Shown here: one piece after another, positions 16,404 through 25,720 of the stretch | Layout: each line of letters starts with the position of its first letter | How positions within the stretch are numbered: position 1 is the first letter of the stretch | NCBI RefSeq assembly: GCF_002091715.1 | Contig: NZ_BDAG01000001.1 | Location: 248,001-312,000 of the forward strand | Source: Pseudomonas migulae NBRC 103157 | GTDB taxonomy: Bacteria > Pseudomonadota > Gammaproteobacteria > Pseudomonadales > Pseudomonadaceae | Direction of reading: 5' to 3' | Length of the DNA: 64,000 nucleotides | The notes under the pieces: generated by a model | Databases searched by the model: none | What the model saw: only the letters and a program-made list of their open reading frames with translations | Told to the model about the DNA's origin: nothing | Program-made: the position numbers and the translations under genes

Positions 16404-17458
16404 GTTTGGTTCCACGTGGAACAAATGAGTTGAGCAGCCCCTGGATTCAGGCCGGGAGATTGGCGTTTCTCGCGCTGTATGCGGTGACGGTATTGGCCGC
16501 CTTGGCGTGGGCGTTTTCCAATGTTCGGCAAATCGATCCGCAGAATCGTGCGGTGGTGTTGCACTTTGGCGCGCTGGATCGCATTCAGAATGCCGGCCTG
16601 CTGTTGGCGTGGCCGCGACCGTTCGAGCAGGTCATTTTGTTGCCAGCCGCCGATCGGGTGATCGAGCGGCGGGTGGAAAATCTGTTGCGCAGTGATGCCG
16701 CGTTGCAGGCGGACCGGGTCGCCACATTCGCCACGCCGCTCAGTGATGCTCTCGCGGGGTCCGGTTATTTGCTGACCGGTGACGCCGGCGTGGTGCAACT
16801 GGATGTGCGGGTCTTTTACAAGGTCACCGAACCTTATGCGTTCGTGCTTCAAGGTGAACATGTGCTGCCGGCACTGGATCGACTTGTGACTCGCAGTGCC
16901 GTGGCGCTGACGGCTGCCCGTGATCTGGACACCATCCTGGTGGCGCGACCGGAGCTGATCGGCGCGGGTAGCCAGGCGGCCGAAAGACGTGAGCGCCTGC
17001 GTGGAGATCTGGTGCAGGGCATCAATCAGCGACTGGCTGATCTCGCGGCGACCGGGCAGGGCCTGGGAATCGAAGTGGCGCGCGTCGATGTGCAATCGAG
17101 TTTGCCGGGACCGGCAGTCAACGCCTTCAACGCGGTGCTGACGGCAAGTCAGCAAGCCGATAAAGCCGTGGCAAACGCACGCACCGAAGCCGAGAAACTC
17201 ACCCAGACCGCCAACGAACAAGCCGACCGCACGTTGCAGGTTGCCCACGCTCAAGCGAGTGAACGGCTGGCCAAAGCGTCCGCCGACACGGCCACCGTAT
17301 TGAGTCTGGCCAAGGCGCAACAACAGGGTACCGACCCGCAAATGCTGCTGCGCCTCTACCGCGAGCGCATGCCGAAAATTCTCGGTCAGGCCGGCTCGGT
17401 GACCACGGTCAATCCGAAAGACGATTCCCGCCTGATCATTCAGGGAGCTGCACAATGA
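16400..17458 (+). CDS. HflK-like SPFH protein
   Basis: This 352-residue protein has one N-terminal transmembrane helix (LAFLALYAVTVLAALAWAF, about residues 22-40), a band-7 domain starting QIDPQNRAVVLHFGALDRIQ, and a long coiled coil (about 240-300) full of Ala, Gln and Glu. It is the third SPFH member of the operon, overlapping its neighbours by 4 bp on each side. Such proteins assemble as hetero-oligomeric cages, so the trio may form a scaffold for the ATPase encoded next. A parS-like palindrome is embedded in its first codons (16408-16423). Confidence 0.83.
   Translation: MSLVPRGTNELSSPWIQAGRLAFLALYAVTVLAALAWAFSNVRQIDPQNRAVVLHFGALDRIQNAGLLLAWPRPFEQVILLPAADRVIERRVENLLRSDAALQADRVATFATPLSDALAGSGYLLTGDAGVVQLDVRVFYKVTEPYAFVLQGEHVLPALDRLVTRSAVALTAARDLDTILVARPELIGAGSQAAERRERLRGDLVQGINQRLADLAATGQGLGIEVARVDVQSSLPGPAVNAFNAVLTASQQADKAVANARTEAEKLTQTANEQADRTLQVAHAQASERLAKASADTATVLSLAKAQQQGTDPQMLLRLYRERMPKILGQAGSVTTVNPKDDSRLIIQGAAQ
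16408..16423. other. parS-like ParB-binding palindrome 1
   Basis: GGTTCCACGTGGAACA contains the perfect 14-bp palindrome GTTCCACGTGGAAC (16409-16422), the core of chromosomal parS sites bound by ParB/Spo0J in Pseudomonas. It lies inside the start of an HflK-like gene, as parS sites often do. A second copy lies 12.2 kb away. Confidence 0.75.
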
Positions 17459-19365
17459 CCGCGCAAACCGCCGCTGCACCGAGTCTGTTGTCTTCGGCCG
17501 AACAACGCAGCGCCGCCCGCCAGTTGACCCTCGCCATGCTTGCATTGGGTTTGTTGGCGCTGGGTTTGATCTGGCGCTGGGTATCGCCGGAGCAGACCGG
17601 TGTCAGTCAATTGCTGTTGGGTTTTGCCTCATTGCTGGTGGCCGTTCCGGTGATGCGCTCGGCCTGGTACAGCTTGCGTTACCCGAGCTTGCACGGGATC
17701 ACGGACCAATTGATTGCCCTGGCCATGCTCGGTGCCTGGGCGACCGGTGATCTGCTGACCGCTGCGTTGCTGCCGATCATCATGATCTTCGGCCACGTGC
17801 TGGAAGAGCGCAGCGTGATCGGTTCCCAGGAAGCGATTCACGCATTGAGCAAACTGACGCGCAGCCATGCGCGCAAGATTCAGGCAGACGGCTCTATCGT
17901 CGAAGTCGACAACGGCACGCTCAAGGCCGGCGACCGGGTAGAAGTTCGTGCTGGCGACCGAGTGCCGGCCGATGGTCGTGTGCTCTCCGGTCAGGCGAGT
18001 CTCGACACGGCTTCGATCACTGGCGAGTCGGTGCCGGTGGAGGCGGGTGTTGGCATGTCCGTGTTCGGCGGGGCGATTAACCTCGACGGGCTGCTGCGTA
18101 TCGAAGTGACGCGTACGGGCAGCGAATCGACCCTAGGCAAAGTCATCGCACTGATGCAAAGCGCCGAACGATCCAAACCGCCGATCACCCGATTGCTGGA
18201 ACGCTACGCTGGCAGCTACATGGTGTTGGTGTTGCTGCTCGCCGCCGTCACCTGGTTCATTACCAACGATGCGCAGGCGATGCTTGCGGTGTTGGTGGCG
18301 GCTTGTCCGTGTGCGTTGGTGTTGTCGGCACCGGCCACGGCGATTGCCGGGGTGGCGGTTGCCGCTCGCCACGGGATTCTGATTCGCAGTTCGGCGTTTC
18401 TTGAGGAGCTGGCAGACCTGACCTCGCTGGTGGTCGACAAGACCGGGACGCTGACCTTCGGCACCTTGCGCCTGCAATCCATCGACAGCCCGCTGGAAGA
18501 TCGCAGTCACGTATTGAAACTCGCCGCCAGCCTCGGCTCTGCCAGCAGTCACCCGGTCAGTCGCGCACTCGCCGGGTTGGTCACTCAGGAACATTTTGTG
18601 TTGCTCTCGAACATTCACGAACGGCAAGGGCTGGGCGTGGTGGCGATGACGGAGCAGGGCGAAGCGGCACTCGGCCGGCCAGAGTTGTTTGCTCAATTGG
18701 GTATTCCCACATCAGCCGTTCCCGAACACGATGGCCCGATTGCCGGGCTGGCGCTCAATGGAGCGTTTCTCGCCTGGCTGTTGCTGGCGGACAGCGTCAA
18801 ACCTGAAGCGCGTTTTGCCTTGAACGAGTTGCGAGAGCTCGGGCTGGGCCGGCAGCTGTTGCTCACTGGTGATCGCCAGAGTGTCGCCAATACCTTGGCG
18901 GGAGACGTCGGGATCGTCGATGTCGAGGCCCAGGCCTTGCCCGAGGACAAACTCAATCGCGTGCTCAAGGAGATCGACAGCGGCTTTCGGCCGATGGTGG
19001 TCGGTGACGGCATCAATGATTCGCTGGCTCTCAAGGCCGGCGTGGTCGGCGTTGCCATGGGGGCGGGCGGTGCGGATATTGCCTTGGCGTCCGCCGACAT
19101 CGTGCTGATCGGCAGTGACCTGCGTCGGCTCGGTACCTGCGTGCGTTTGAGTCGCCAGTGCCGGAACACGTTGCAGGTCAACGTGATCATCGGTCTGGGC
19201 TGGACGTTGGCAATTGTGGCCTTCGCCGCATTCGGCTGGCTCGGCGCGGCGGGGGCGATGATCGCGGCGTTGCTGCATAACCTCAGTACTTTGCTGGTGC
19301 TGGGAAACGCCGGGCGGCTGCTGCGCTTTCAGGAGCCATTGCTCAAGCTGAAGGACGATATTTGA
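17455..19365 (+). CDS. hmtA: heavy-metal P1B-type ATPase, HmtA-like (zinc/copper uptake)
   Basis: This 636-residue P-type ATPase has no N-terminal metal-binding domain. It shows the phosphatase-loop motif ITGESVPVEAG, the metal-translocation motif CPC (C284-P-C286 in AACPCALVLSAP), the phosphorylation site DKTGT (D328), the P1B-type HP pair (SSHPVSRAL) and the hinge GDGINDSLALKAG (about 518-530). It matches the P. aeruginosa HmtA type (PA2435), a P-type ATPase reported to import Zn and Cu rather than export them. It ends a tightly overlapping operon with three SPFH genes under a Zur-like box, which fits uptake during zinc starvation. Export cannot be excluded from sequence alone. Confidence 0.85.
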   Translation: MTAQTAAAPSLLSSAEQRSAARQLTLAMLALGLLALGLIWRWVSPEQTGVSQLLLGFASLLVAVPVMRSAWYSLRYPSLHGITDQLIALAMLGAWATGDLLTAALLPIIMIFGHVLEERSVIGSQEAIHALSKLTRSHARKIQADGSIVEVDNGTLKAGDRVEVRAGDRVPADGRVLSGQASLDTASITGESVPVEAGVGMSVFGGAINLDGLLRIEVTRTGSESTLGKVIALMQSAERSKPPITRLLERYAGSYMVLVLLLAAVTWFITNDAQAMLAVLVAACPCALVLSAPATAIAGVAVAARHGILIRSSAFLEELADLTSLVVDKTGTLTFGTLRLQSIDSPLEDRSHVLKLAASLGSASSHPVSRALAGLVTQEHFVLLSNIHERQGLGVVAMTEQGEAALGRPELFAQLGIPTSAVPEHDGPIAGLALNGAFLAWLLLADSVKPEARFALNELRELGLGRQLLLTGDRQSVANTLAGDVGIVDVEAQALPEDKLNRVLKEIDSGFRPMVVGDGINDSLALKAGVVGVAMGAGGADIALASADIVLIGSDLRRLGTCVRLSRQCRNTLQVNVIIGLGWTLAIVAFAAFGWLGAAGAMIAALLHNLSTLLVLGNAGRLLRFQEPLLKLKDDI

Positions 19366-19555
19366 GGGATTGAACTTTTGAGAACTGTGCGCCCGATTCG
19401 TAGTCATCTAGGGTAAGGGCAATCATTTCTGTGAATTTGCGACGGGTTGGTTTGAACGTTGCGGGTCATAGAAAGGGGCTATGAAATCGATAGCCTGCTA
19501 TTTTTCAAGGATGGTCTAACCTCACAGCAGACGTCTGAAACAAGGGGGATATTCC
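19366..19555. promoter_or_regulatory. cfa promoter region
   Basis: This 190-bp gap precedes cfa. It contains TGCTATTTTT near 19496-19505, which resembles an extended -10 element of the RpoS type, and AAGGGGG just before the start codon as ribosome site. RpoS control of cfa is known in proteobacteria; here it is only suggested by the sequence. Confidence 0.35.
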
Positions 19556-20743
19556 ATGCTCGCGCAACTTCCACCGGCCTTACAGAATCTGCAGCTACCG
19601 TTACGCCTGCGACTCTGGGACGGCCATGAATTCAATCTGGGGCCGACGCCCAGCGTCACGATTGTGGTTAAGGACCCACAAATGGTTACCCAGTTCACCC
19701 ATCCAAGCCTGGACGCGCTCGGAGCGGCGTTTGTCGAGGGCAAACTCGAGCTCGAAGGTTCCATCAGCGACGTGATTCGCGTGTGCGATGAATGGAGTCA
19801 GGCATTGTTGAGCGAGGACGACGACAACCAGCCTGTGCGCACCGTCCACGACAAGGAAACCGACGCCAAGGCGATTTCCTATCACTACGACCTTTCCAAC
19901 GCGTTTTATCAGCTGTGGCTCGACAGTGACATGGCGTATTCCTGCGCCTATTTCGAGACCGGCAGTGAAACCCTGGAACAGGCCCAGCAAGCCAAATTCC
20001 GTCATCTGTGTCGCAAGTTGCGCCTGCAACCTGGCGAATATCTGCTGGATGTCGGCTGTGGTTGGGGCGGCCTGGCGCGTTATGCGGCGCGGGAGTTTGG
20101 CGCGAAAGTGTTCGGCATCACGCTCAGCAAAGAGCAGCTGGCGCTGGCCCGTGAACGGGTGACCGCTGAAGGCCTGGACGATCAGATTGAACTGCAACTG
20201 CTCGACTACCGCGATCTGCCTCAGGACGGGCGCTTCGACAAGGTGGTCAGTGTCGGCATGTTCGAACACGTCGGCCACGCGAACCTGGCCGAGTACTGCA
20301 AAACCTTGTTCGGCGCGGTGAAAGAGGGCGGTCTGGTGATGAACCACGGGATCACCGCCAAGCACACCGATGGCCGTCCGGTGGGACGCGGTGCCGGTGA
20401 TTTCATCGAGAAGTATGTGTTCCCCAACGGCGAGCTGCCGCACCTGTCGATGATTTCTGCCGAGATCAGTGAAGCGGGGCTGGAGATCGTCGATGTCGAG
20501 AGTCTGCGCCTGCATTACGCGCGTACCCTGGATCACTGGAGTGAGCGTCTGGAAGACAATCTGGAGGCTGCCGGCAAGCTCGTGCCTGAGCAGGCGTTGC
20601 GCATCTGGCGGCTGTACCTGGCGGGATGCGCTTATGCGTTCGCCAAGGGCTGGATCAACCTGCACCAGATTCTCGCGGTGAAAGCGCACCCCGATGGCAG
20701 CCATGAACTGCCATGGACCCGTGACGACATCTACAACCCTTAA
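19556..20743 (+). CDS. cfa: cyclopropane-fatty-acyl-phospholipid synthase
   Basis: Cfa adds a methylene group from S-adenosylmethionine across the double bond of unsaturated acyl chains in membrane phospholipids, usually on entry to stationary phase. The 395-residue protein has an N-terminal lipid-binding domain (residues 1-95), the [18 protein letters not shown] segment, the SAM motif [10 protein letters not shown] (163-172), and the VGMFEHVG and [16 protein letters not shown] stretches with family active-site residues. Its stop codon overlaps the stop of the convergent cls gene, so the two phospholipid genes share a 3' boundary. Confidence 0.95.
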   Translation: MLAQLPPALQNLQLPLRLRLWDGHEFNLGPTPSVTIVVKDPQMVTQFTHPSLDALGAAFVEGKLELEGSISDVIRVCDEWSQALLSEDDDNQPVRTVHDKETDAKAISYHYDLSNAFYQLWLDSDMAYSCAYFETGSETLEQAQQAKFRHLCRKLRLQPGEYLLDVGCGWGGLARYAAREFGAKVFGITLSKEQLALARERVTAEGLDDQIELQLLDYRDLPQDGRFDKVVSVGMFEHVGHANLAEYCKTLFGAVKEGGLVMNHGITAKHTDGRPVGRGAGDFIEKYVFPNGELPHLSMISAEISEAGLEIVDVESLRLHYARTLDHWSERLEDNLEAAGKLVPEQALRIWRLYLAGCAYAFAKGWINLHQILAVKAHPDGSHELPWTRDDIYNP

Positions 20744-22179
20744 AGTATCGGGGAAATAAGCCGGGCGATCCGCATGCCGACCTGCTGCAGGCGGTGGGTC
20801 TCCCGGCTTTCTTCTTTGGCGACTTCATGGGCCTGTGCGAAATCGTCGTTGAGCATCTGTTCCACTTCGCCGGCAAAAACGCTGTCGACCGTCAGTAACA
20901 TCACTTCGAAATTCAGCCGGAACGAACGGTTGTCCAGATTGGCGCTGCCGATGGCGCTGATTTCGCTGTCGATCAACACCACTTTCTGATGCAGGAAACC
21001 GGGTTCGTAGCGAAACACCCGCACGCCGGCGCGTACCGCTTCGAAGGCGTACAGGCTGGAGGCGGCGTAGACGATCCGATGGTCGGGCCTCGACGGCAGC
21101 AGAATTCGCACATCGACACCTCGCAGCACCGCCAGCCGTAACGCCGCGAACACTGCTTCGTCGGGGATGAAATAGGGGCTGGTTATCCACACCCGTTCCG
21201 TCGCTGCGTGGATGGCTTCGACAAAGAATAGTGAACAGGTTTCGTAGGAGTCTGCGGGGCCGCTGGCAAGCAATTGGCAGAGCACGCCGTCGTCCGGATA
21301 AACGTCCGGCAGTATCAACGGCGGCAACGACCGCGCTGCCCAGAACCAGTCTTCGGCGAAGGATTCCTGCATGCACGCCACCACCGGCCCGCGCACGCGA
21401 ACGTGGGTATCGCGCCATGGCGCCAGAGGTGGTTTCTCGCCCATGTATTCGTCGCCAACGTTGTGTCCGCCGACGAAGCCGAGCACACCGTCGACCACGA
21501 CGATCTTGCGGTGGTTACGAAAGTTGACCTGAAAGCGATTGAGCCAGCCGCTACGCGTCGCGAACGCTTTGACCTCGACACCTGCCTCGCGCAACGGCTG
21601 CACGTAACTGTGGGGCAGGGAGTGGCTGCCGATGCGATCGTACAGCAGATAAACGGCAACGCCTTCCGCGGCTTTTTTCAACAGCAGGGTTTGCAGGCGC
21701 CGGCCGAGGCGGTCGTCGTGGATGATAAAGAACTGGATCAGCACGGCTTCCTTGGCATGGCTGATGGCTTCGAAAATCGCCTCGAAAGTGTCCGGGCCAT
21801 TGATCAGCAGGCGGACCTCATTGTTGGCCAGGCACGGCATGCGTCCCAGCTTCGGCATCGCTCTTAATGATGCATAAGCGTTGGAGGCGCGTGCGGTCAG
21901 CGCCTCTTCGACCCAGGGCCGCCAGTTCAACTCGGAGATGGCCTTGCGCATTTCCTCGTTGGCCTGTCGCCGCGCCTTGATGTAGCCATCGAAGGTGCTG
22001 CGGCCGAAGACCAGGTACGGGATAAGCGTGAGGTAGGGAATGAACAGCAACGACAGGGCCCAGGCGATCGAGCCCTGGGCGGTCCGAACGGTCAATACGG
22101 CATGGATGGCGGCGATCAGCCCTAACGAGTGCAGCAGCGCGATCAGATAACCGAAAACATGCGGTCCAAAATAATCCAT
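20740..22179 (-). CDS. cls: cardiolipin synthase
   Basis: Cardiolipin synthase joins phospholipids in the inner membrane to make cardiolipin. The 479-residue protein has two N-terminal membrane helices ([39 protein letters not shown]) and two phospholipase D-type HKD motifs, HRKIVVVD (223-230) and HQKVVLID (397-404), each followed by the GG/GSAN segment. I chose the ATG at 22179 ([10 protein letters not shown]), the usual start in this family; nine further in-frame codons upstream are less likely. It is convergent with cfa and overlaps it by 4 bp. Confidence 0.93.
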   Translation of the reverse strand: MDYFGPHVFGYLIALLHSLGLIAAIHAVLTVRTAQGSIAWALSLLFIPYLTLIPYLVFGRSTFDGYIKARRQANEEMRKAISELNWRPWVEEALTARASNAYASLRAMPKLGRMPCLANNEVRLLINGPDTFEAIFEAISHAKEAVLIQFFIIHDDRLGRRLQTLLLKKAAEGVAVYLLYDRIGSHSLPHSYVQPLREAGVEVKAFATRSGWLNRFQVNFRNHRKIVVVDGVLGFVGGHNVGDEYMGEKPPLAPWRDTHVRVRGPVVACMQESFAEDWFWAARSLPPLILPDVYPDDGVLCQLLASGPADSYETCSLFFVEAIHAATERVWITSPYFIPDEAVFAALRLAVLRGVDVRILLPSRPDHRIVYAASSLYAFEAVRAGVRVFRYEPGFLHQKVVLIDSEISAIGSANLDNRSFRLNFEVMLLTVDSVFAGEVEQMLNDDFAQAHEVAKEESRETHRLQQVGMRIARLISPIL

Positions 22180-22310
22180 GGGGCAGCCTTGCTCCTGAAG
22201 ATTCAATGCTTAACAGACCATGTTCCGTGCAGAATGTCGCTATTTAATTGGTCCATGAACCGAAGCCTGTGGCTGACGTCTAACAGCCACTACTGATCAG
22301 GAGTTACACG

Positions 22311-22832
22311 ATGAACGTTCGTCTGCTGGGTTTGGCCGTGGCTTTTGGTTTGGCTCTTCCTGTGGCCGCTCAGGCGCAGATGCTGCAGCCGGGCTTGTGG
22401 GAATTGACCTCGAGCAACATGAAGGTCGATGACCAGAACATGCCGGATTTGCAATTGATCCTCGGCCAGATACAAAGTCAGATCACCCCCGAACAGCGTG
22501 CGCAGCTGGAGAAGCAGGGCATCACGATGGGTGGCAAGGGGATCCGCGCTTGCCTGACGCCGGAGCAGGTGAAGAGCGACAACATTCCGCTGACGGATCC
22601 GCAATCGGGCTGCAAGCAGGAAATCACCGAGCGCACCGGCAACCAATGGAAATTCCGCTTCAGCTGCCCGAAAGCGCAGGGCGCGGGTGTGGCTACTTTC
22701 TTGAGTGATCGTGAGTTCACCACCAAGGTGAATGGCACGTTCAACGCTACGGGCATTCAGCAGAAGGGTAGCCTTGATACTCGCGCTGTCTGGTTGGGGC
22801 AGGATTGCGGGACTGTTAAGCCAAGGGCCTAA
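22311..22832 (+). CDS. DUF3617 periplasmic protein
   Basis: The 173-residue product has a signal peptide (cleavage near AAQAQ, about residue 23). Its mature part matches the DUF3617 pattern: MLQPGLWELTSSNMKVDDQ, a central CLTPEQVKSD, then GCKQEITERTGNQWKFRFSC and a closing NGTFNATGIQQKGSLDTRAV. Four cysteines may form two disulfides. Function is unknown; it is a common single-gene envelope protein of pseudomonads. The ribosome site is CAGGAG. A REP pair follows directly. Confidence 0.8.
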   Translation: MNVRLLGLAVAFGLALPVAAQAQMLQPGLWELTSSNMKVDDQNMPDLQLILGQIQSQITPEQRAQLEKQGITMGGKGIRACLTPEQVKSDNIPLTDPQSGCKQEITERTGNQWKFRFSCPKAQGAGVATFLSDREFTTKVNGTFNATGIQQKGSLDTRAVWLGQDCGTVKPRA

Positions 22833-22835
22833 AAG

Positions 22836-22905
22836 CTTCGCGAGCAAGCTATGCTCCTACAGGGATGGCGTAAATCCCGTAGGAGCGAGGCTTGCCCGCG
22901 AAGGC
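22836..22905. repeat. degenerate REP palindrome pair
   Basis: Arms CTTCGCGAGCAAGCTATGCTCCTAC and GTAGGAGCGAGGCTTGCCCGCGAAG are imperfect reverse complements. They form a REP unit of the CTCCTAC-tailed subtype between the convergent DUF3617 and ThrRS-like genes. Confidence 0.75.
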
Positions 22906-22911
22906 GTCACT

Positions 22912-23802
22912 TCAAACACTGGCAATCCCTATGGACCTCAGCCAATTGCACACTGCATCAACCGCCATCCTGCCAAAATCCTCCCCGGTGCGACTGCGCA
23001 CACTGACAAACCCGCCTTCTTTTTCTTTCTCCCCGATCACCACCAGATACGGCACTTGCTGACTGTGCTCGCGAATCTTGTGACGGACCTTCTCGTTACG
23101 CAGATCGGCGCGAGCGCGTACGCCGCTCCGGCGTAACGCTTCAGTCACCGATTGTGCGTACTCCGCCTGACGATCATCCATGCTGACGATCATCACGTGC
23201 GGCGGTGCCCGCCAGTTGTCCAGTTCCTCCTGGCAGGACCAGCAGGTGCCATAGATCCGTTGTGGTGACGTGCCGCTGATGTGATCGAGCGCGAAGGCCT
23301 GCAACACACGGGTGGCGGGAACATGCGGCCCCGTCGACACACACTCGAAGTCTCCCAGATGGTAGGACGATGACTGTTCGGCAGACATCGCGCGGCGGCG
23401 TATCGAATGATTGGTAGCCGCCAGTGTCCTCATGCGCGCTTCAATGGCAGCAAGGTCGACCAGGTTTAAATGACGTTCAAACTCGAATTCATGGAAGAAG
23501 CCATCACCCAGCACCGATCCCGTCTGCAAATGTGCTTTTGGATAAAGCTGTTTCACGGCCATCGCCAACACCAAGGCGCAGGAGCGGCGAAGAATCTCCA
23601 GCCCGTCGGGCTCTTGCGGCGTGACGATGCTGACCCGGGCATCGGCTGCGAGGATGAATTCACAATCCACCAACACGCCGTCAACCCTTCCCGCGACAGC
23701 CGCCTTGGCCAGCCCGGGACCGATACTCGCGGCGAGTTCGTACACCGACAATGGTTGGTCGAATTCACGCAATGAACCATCGCTCAGGGTGATGTGAATC
23801 AT
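22912..23802 (-). CDS. catalytic-core-less threonyl-tRNA synthetase paralogue
   Basis: The 296-residue protein has ThrRS domains at both ends but no synthetase core. Residues 1-62 are a TGS domain. Residues 75-190 are a shortened editing domain (AVKQLYPKAHLQTG, GDGFFHEFEFERH, TGPHVPATRVLQAFAL, QRIYGT). At about 196-200 it jumps straight to the anticodon-binding domain (APPHVMIVSM; RADLRNEKVRHKIREH; VPYLVVIGEKE). Motifs 1, 2 and 3 and the zinc ligands of the active site are all absent. The editing histidines H73 and H77 of E. coli are L77 and M81 here, and C182 is S156, while H186 is kept (H160). It cannot charge tRNA. As last gene of the FolE2-importer-PyrQ operon it is probably zinc-regulated and may bind tRNA-Thr or mRNA. 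Confidence 0.85.
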   Translation of the reverse strand: MIHITLSDGSLREFDQPLSVYELAASIGPGLAKAAVAGRVDGVLVDCEFILAADARVSIVTPQEPDGLEILRRSCALVLAMAVKQLYPKAHLQTGSVLGDGFFHEFEFERHLNLVDLAAIEARMRTLAATNHSIRRRAMSAEQSSSYHLGDFECVSTGPHVPATRVLQAFALDHISGTSPQRIYGTCWSCQEELDNWRAPPHVMIVSMDDRQAEYAQSVTEALRRSGVRARADLRNEKVRHKIREHSQQVPYLVVIGEKEKEGGFVSVRSRTGEDFGRMAVDAVCNWLRSIGIASV

Positions 23803-23819
23803 GTTGGTGCTCTCGGGTG

Positions 23820-25157
23820 CTAGCGCATAAACCGTAGTGGTAAACCCTGACAGTTGTCATTAAGACATTTGTCTCGCCATGCGATTTGTCCGGACACCAG
23901 CGTGGTGCTGACGCTGTGGCGAAAGCGTCGTCGGGCAAAGGGCGTCCAGCCGCATTGAGACAGAATCGGCTGCTCAGAGACGGCAATGCCGTCAGGCTCC
24001 GGTTTGATCAGCACCAGGTCTGCCCAATAACCTTCGCGCAAATAGCCTCGGTCGGGAATAGCAAACAGATCAGCGACACGGTGACTGGTCTTGTCCACGA
24101 GCACTGTGATCGGCAACAACTCGTCTGCCACCAACTCCAGCAACGCGGGGAAGGCGTGCTGCACCAGCGGCAGACCGGACGGCGCCTGACTGTAGGGACG
24201 TTGTTTTTCGGCCCAGGTGTGCGGCGCATGATCGCTGCCGATGACGTCCAGTCGATGGCTCAGCAACGCATAGCGCAAGGCATTGCGGTCAGCCTGAGTC
24301 TTGATCGCCGGGTTGCATTTGATCTGATTACCAAGGTCCGCGTAGTCGCGATCATCGAAGAGCAAGTGGTGCAGGCAGACTTCGGCGCTGATGTGTTTCT
24401 GCGACAGCGGTTTGTCTTCGAACAACGCCAGTTCCCGTGCGGTGGTCAGGTGCAGAACGTGAAGTCGCGTGCCGTGACGCCTGGCCAGATCCACCGCCAT
24501 TGATGACGAGCGAAAGCAGGCCTCGGCATTGCGGATCACGGGATGCGCCGCGGCGGGAATGTGTTCGCCGAGCAGCGCTCGCAGATTCGCCGCGTTGGCC
24601 TCGATGCCGGGCGTGTGTTCGCAGTGAGCCAACAGAATCGTCGGCACCTCGGCGAACAGCCGTTCGAGAACCCTCGGATCGTCCACCAGCATGTTGCCCG
24701 TGGACGCGCCCATGAACACTTTGACGCCGGCTACTTCGCAAGGATTGAGTGCGGCGACGGTGTCGAGATTGTCGTTGCTTACACCGAAGTGAAAGCCGTA
24801 GTTGGCCACCGAACTGATCGCCGCTCGACGCTTCTTGTCGGCGAGTGTGGCAAGGGTCAGTGTCGCCGGATGGGTGTTGGGCATGTCCATGAAACTGGTG
24901 ATGCCACCGGCCACCGCCGCCCGGGATTCGGTGTGGAAACTGCCCTTCTCGGGCGAGCCGGGATCGCGGAAGTGCACCTGATCATCGATCATTCCGGGTA
25001 ACAGCCACTGGCCGTCAGCATCGATTTCTACGGCTGCATTTTCCCCTTCGATGCTGCTGGCGATCTTGACGATGCGGCCATGGCTGACTAACAGATCACC
25101 TTCAAATTCTCGACCTTCATTCACCAGCCGGGCATTGCGAATCAGCACACTGCTCAT
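23820..25157 (-). CDS. pyrQ: dihydroorotase, PyrQ type
   Basis: Dihydroorotase closes the ring of carbamoyl-aspartate in pyrimidine synthesis. The 445-residue amidohydrolase shows MIDDQVHFRDPG (the HxR metal and substrate motif), the late aspartate motif VIGSDHAPHTWAEKQ, and the substrate-binding FMDMPNTHPATL. It resembles the second, Zur-controlled dihydroorotase PyrQ of P. aeruginosa (PA5541) rather than the main PyrC. It starts 2 bp after the carbonic anhydrase-like gene stops, so it is translated from the same message. In zinc starvation it would back up or replace the zinc-demanding PyrC. Confidence 0.88.
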   Translation of the reverse strand: MSSVLIRNARLVNEGREFEGDLLVSHGRIVKIASSIEGENAAVEIDADGQWLLPGMIDDQVHFRDPGSPEKGSFHTESRAAVAGGITSFMDMPNTHPATLTLATLADKKRRAAISSVANYGFHFGVSNDNLDTVAALNPCEVAGVKVFMGASTGNMLVDDPRVLERLFAEVPTILLAHCEHTPGIEANAANLRALLGEHIPAAAHPVIRNAEACFRSSSMAVDLARRHGTRLHVLHLTTARELALFEDKPLSQKHISAEVCLHHLLFDDRDYADLGNQIKCNPAIKTQADRNALRYALLSHRLDVIGSDHAPHTWAEKQRPYSQAPSGLPLVQHAFPALLELVADELLPITVLVDKTSHRVADLFAIPDRGYLREGYWADLVLIKPEPDGIAVSEQPILSQCGWTPFARRRFRHSVSTTLVSGQIAWRDKCLNDNCQGLPLRFMR

Positions 25158-25159
25158 GG

Positions 25160-25720
25160 TCAGAACTCGTTTTGCAGGGCTTTGTAGCCGCGCACCAGAT
25201 CGACATTGGTGCGCGCCACATCCTCGGAAAATTCCGAGGCGCTGACGCTGACCGGCGGGAACTGCGACAGGTCGGTGTTAGGCCCGATGCGGGTGGTGGA
25301 GGGCACGTAAAAATCCGTGGGCAGGTCGCGCCCATCGACCACCGAGTTGTGCCGCACCACGCAGCCGTCACCGACCGCGCAGTTGAACAGCACGCTGTTG
25401 AAACCGATAAACACCCGGTCGCCGACCGTGCACGGACCATGAACGATTGAACGGTGAGCAATCGAACTGAACTCGCCGATGGTCACCGCCGCCCCGGACT
25501 TGGAATGAATCACCACGCCATCCTGGATGTTTGAATTTGCACCAATGGTGATCGGCTCCATCGCGCCCGAATCGTCCACTTCATCGGCGCGGATCACGGC
25601 GTAGGGGCCGACGAAAACGTTCTCGCCGATCACCACTTTTCCGCAAATGATCGCGGTCTTGTCCACGTATGCAGATTCGGCAATCAGCGGCAAATCACCG
25701 GAAGGGTTCTTGCGGATCAT
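25160..25720 (-). CDS. gamma-carbonic anhydrase-like hexapeptide protein
   Basis: This 186-residue protein is built of left-handed beta-helix hexapeptide repeats (GKVVIGENVFVGPYAVIRAD; IQDGVVIHS; AVTIGEFSSIAHRSIVHG; VGDRVFIGFNSVLFNCAVGD). Histidines in VVIHS and IAHRSIVHG sit where the three metal ligands of gamma-carbonic anhydrases are found. It corresponds to PA5540 of the P. aeruginosa zinc cluster. Gamma enzymes can work with iron or cobalt, so it may replace zinc beta-carbonic anhydrase under starvation. It overlaps the binding-protein gene by 4 bp and precedes pyrQ by 2 bp. Activity is unproven; many homologues are inactive scaffolds. Confidence 0.85.
   Translation of the reverse strand: MIRKNPSGDLPLIAESAYVDKTAIICGKVVIGENVFVGPYAVIRADEVDDSGAMEPITIGANSNIQDGVVIHSKSGAAVTIGEFSSIAHRSIVHGPCTVGDRVFIGFNSVLFNCAVGDGCVVRHNSVVDGRDLPTDFYVPSTTRIGPNTDLSQFPPVSVSASEFSEDVARTNVDLVRGYKALQNEF

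Noticed and set aside
16238..17545. 435-codon open frame antisense to the HflK-like gene
   Set aside because: No domain signature; crosses three overlapping sense genes.
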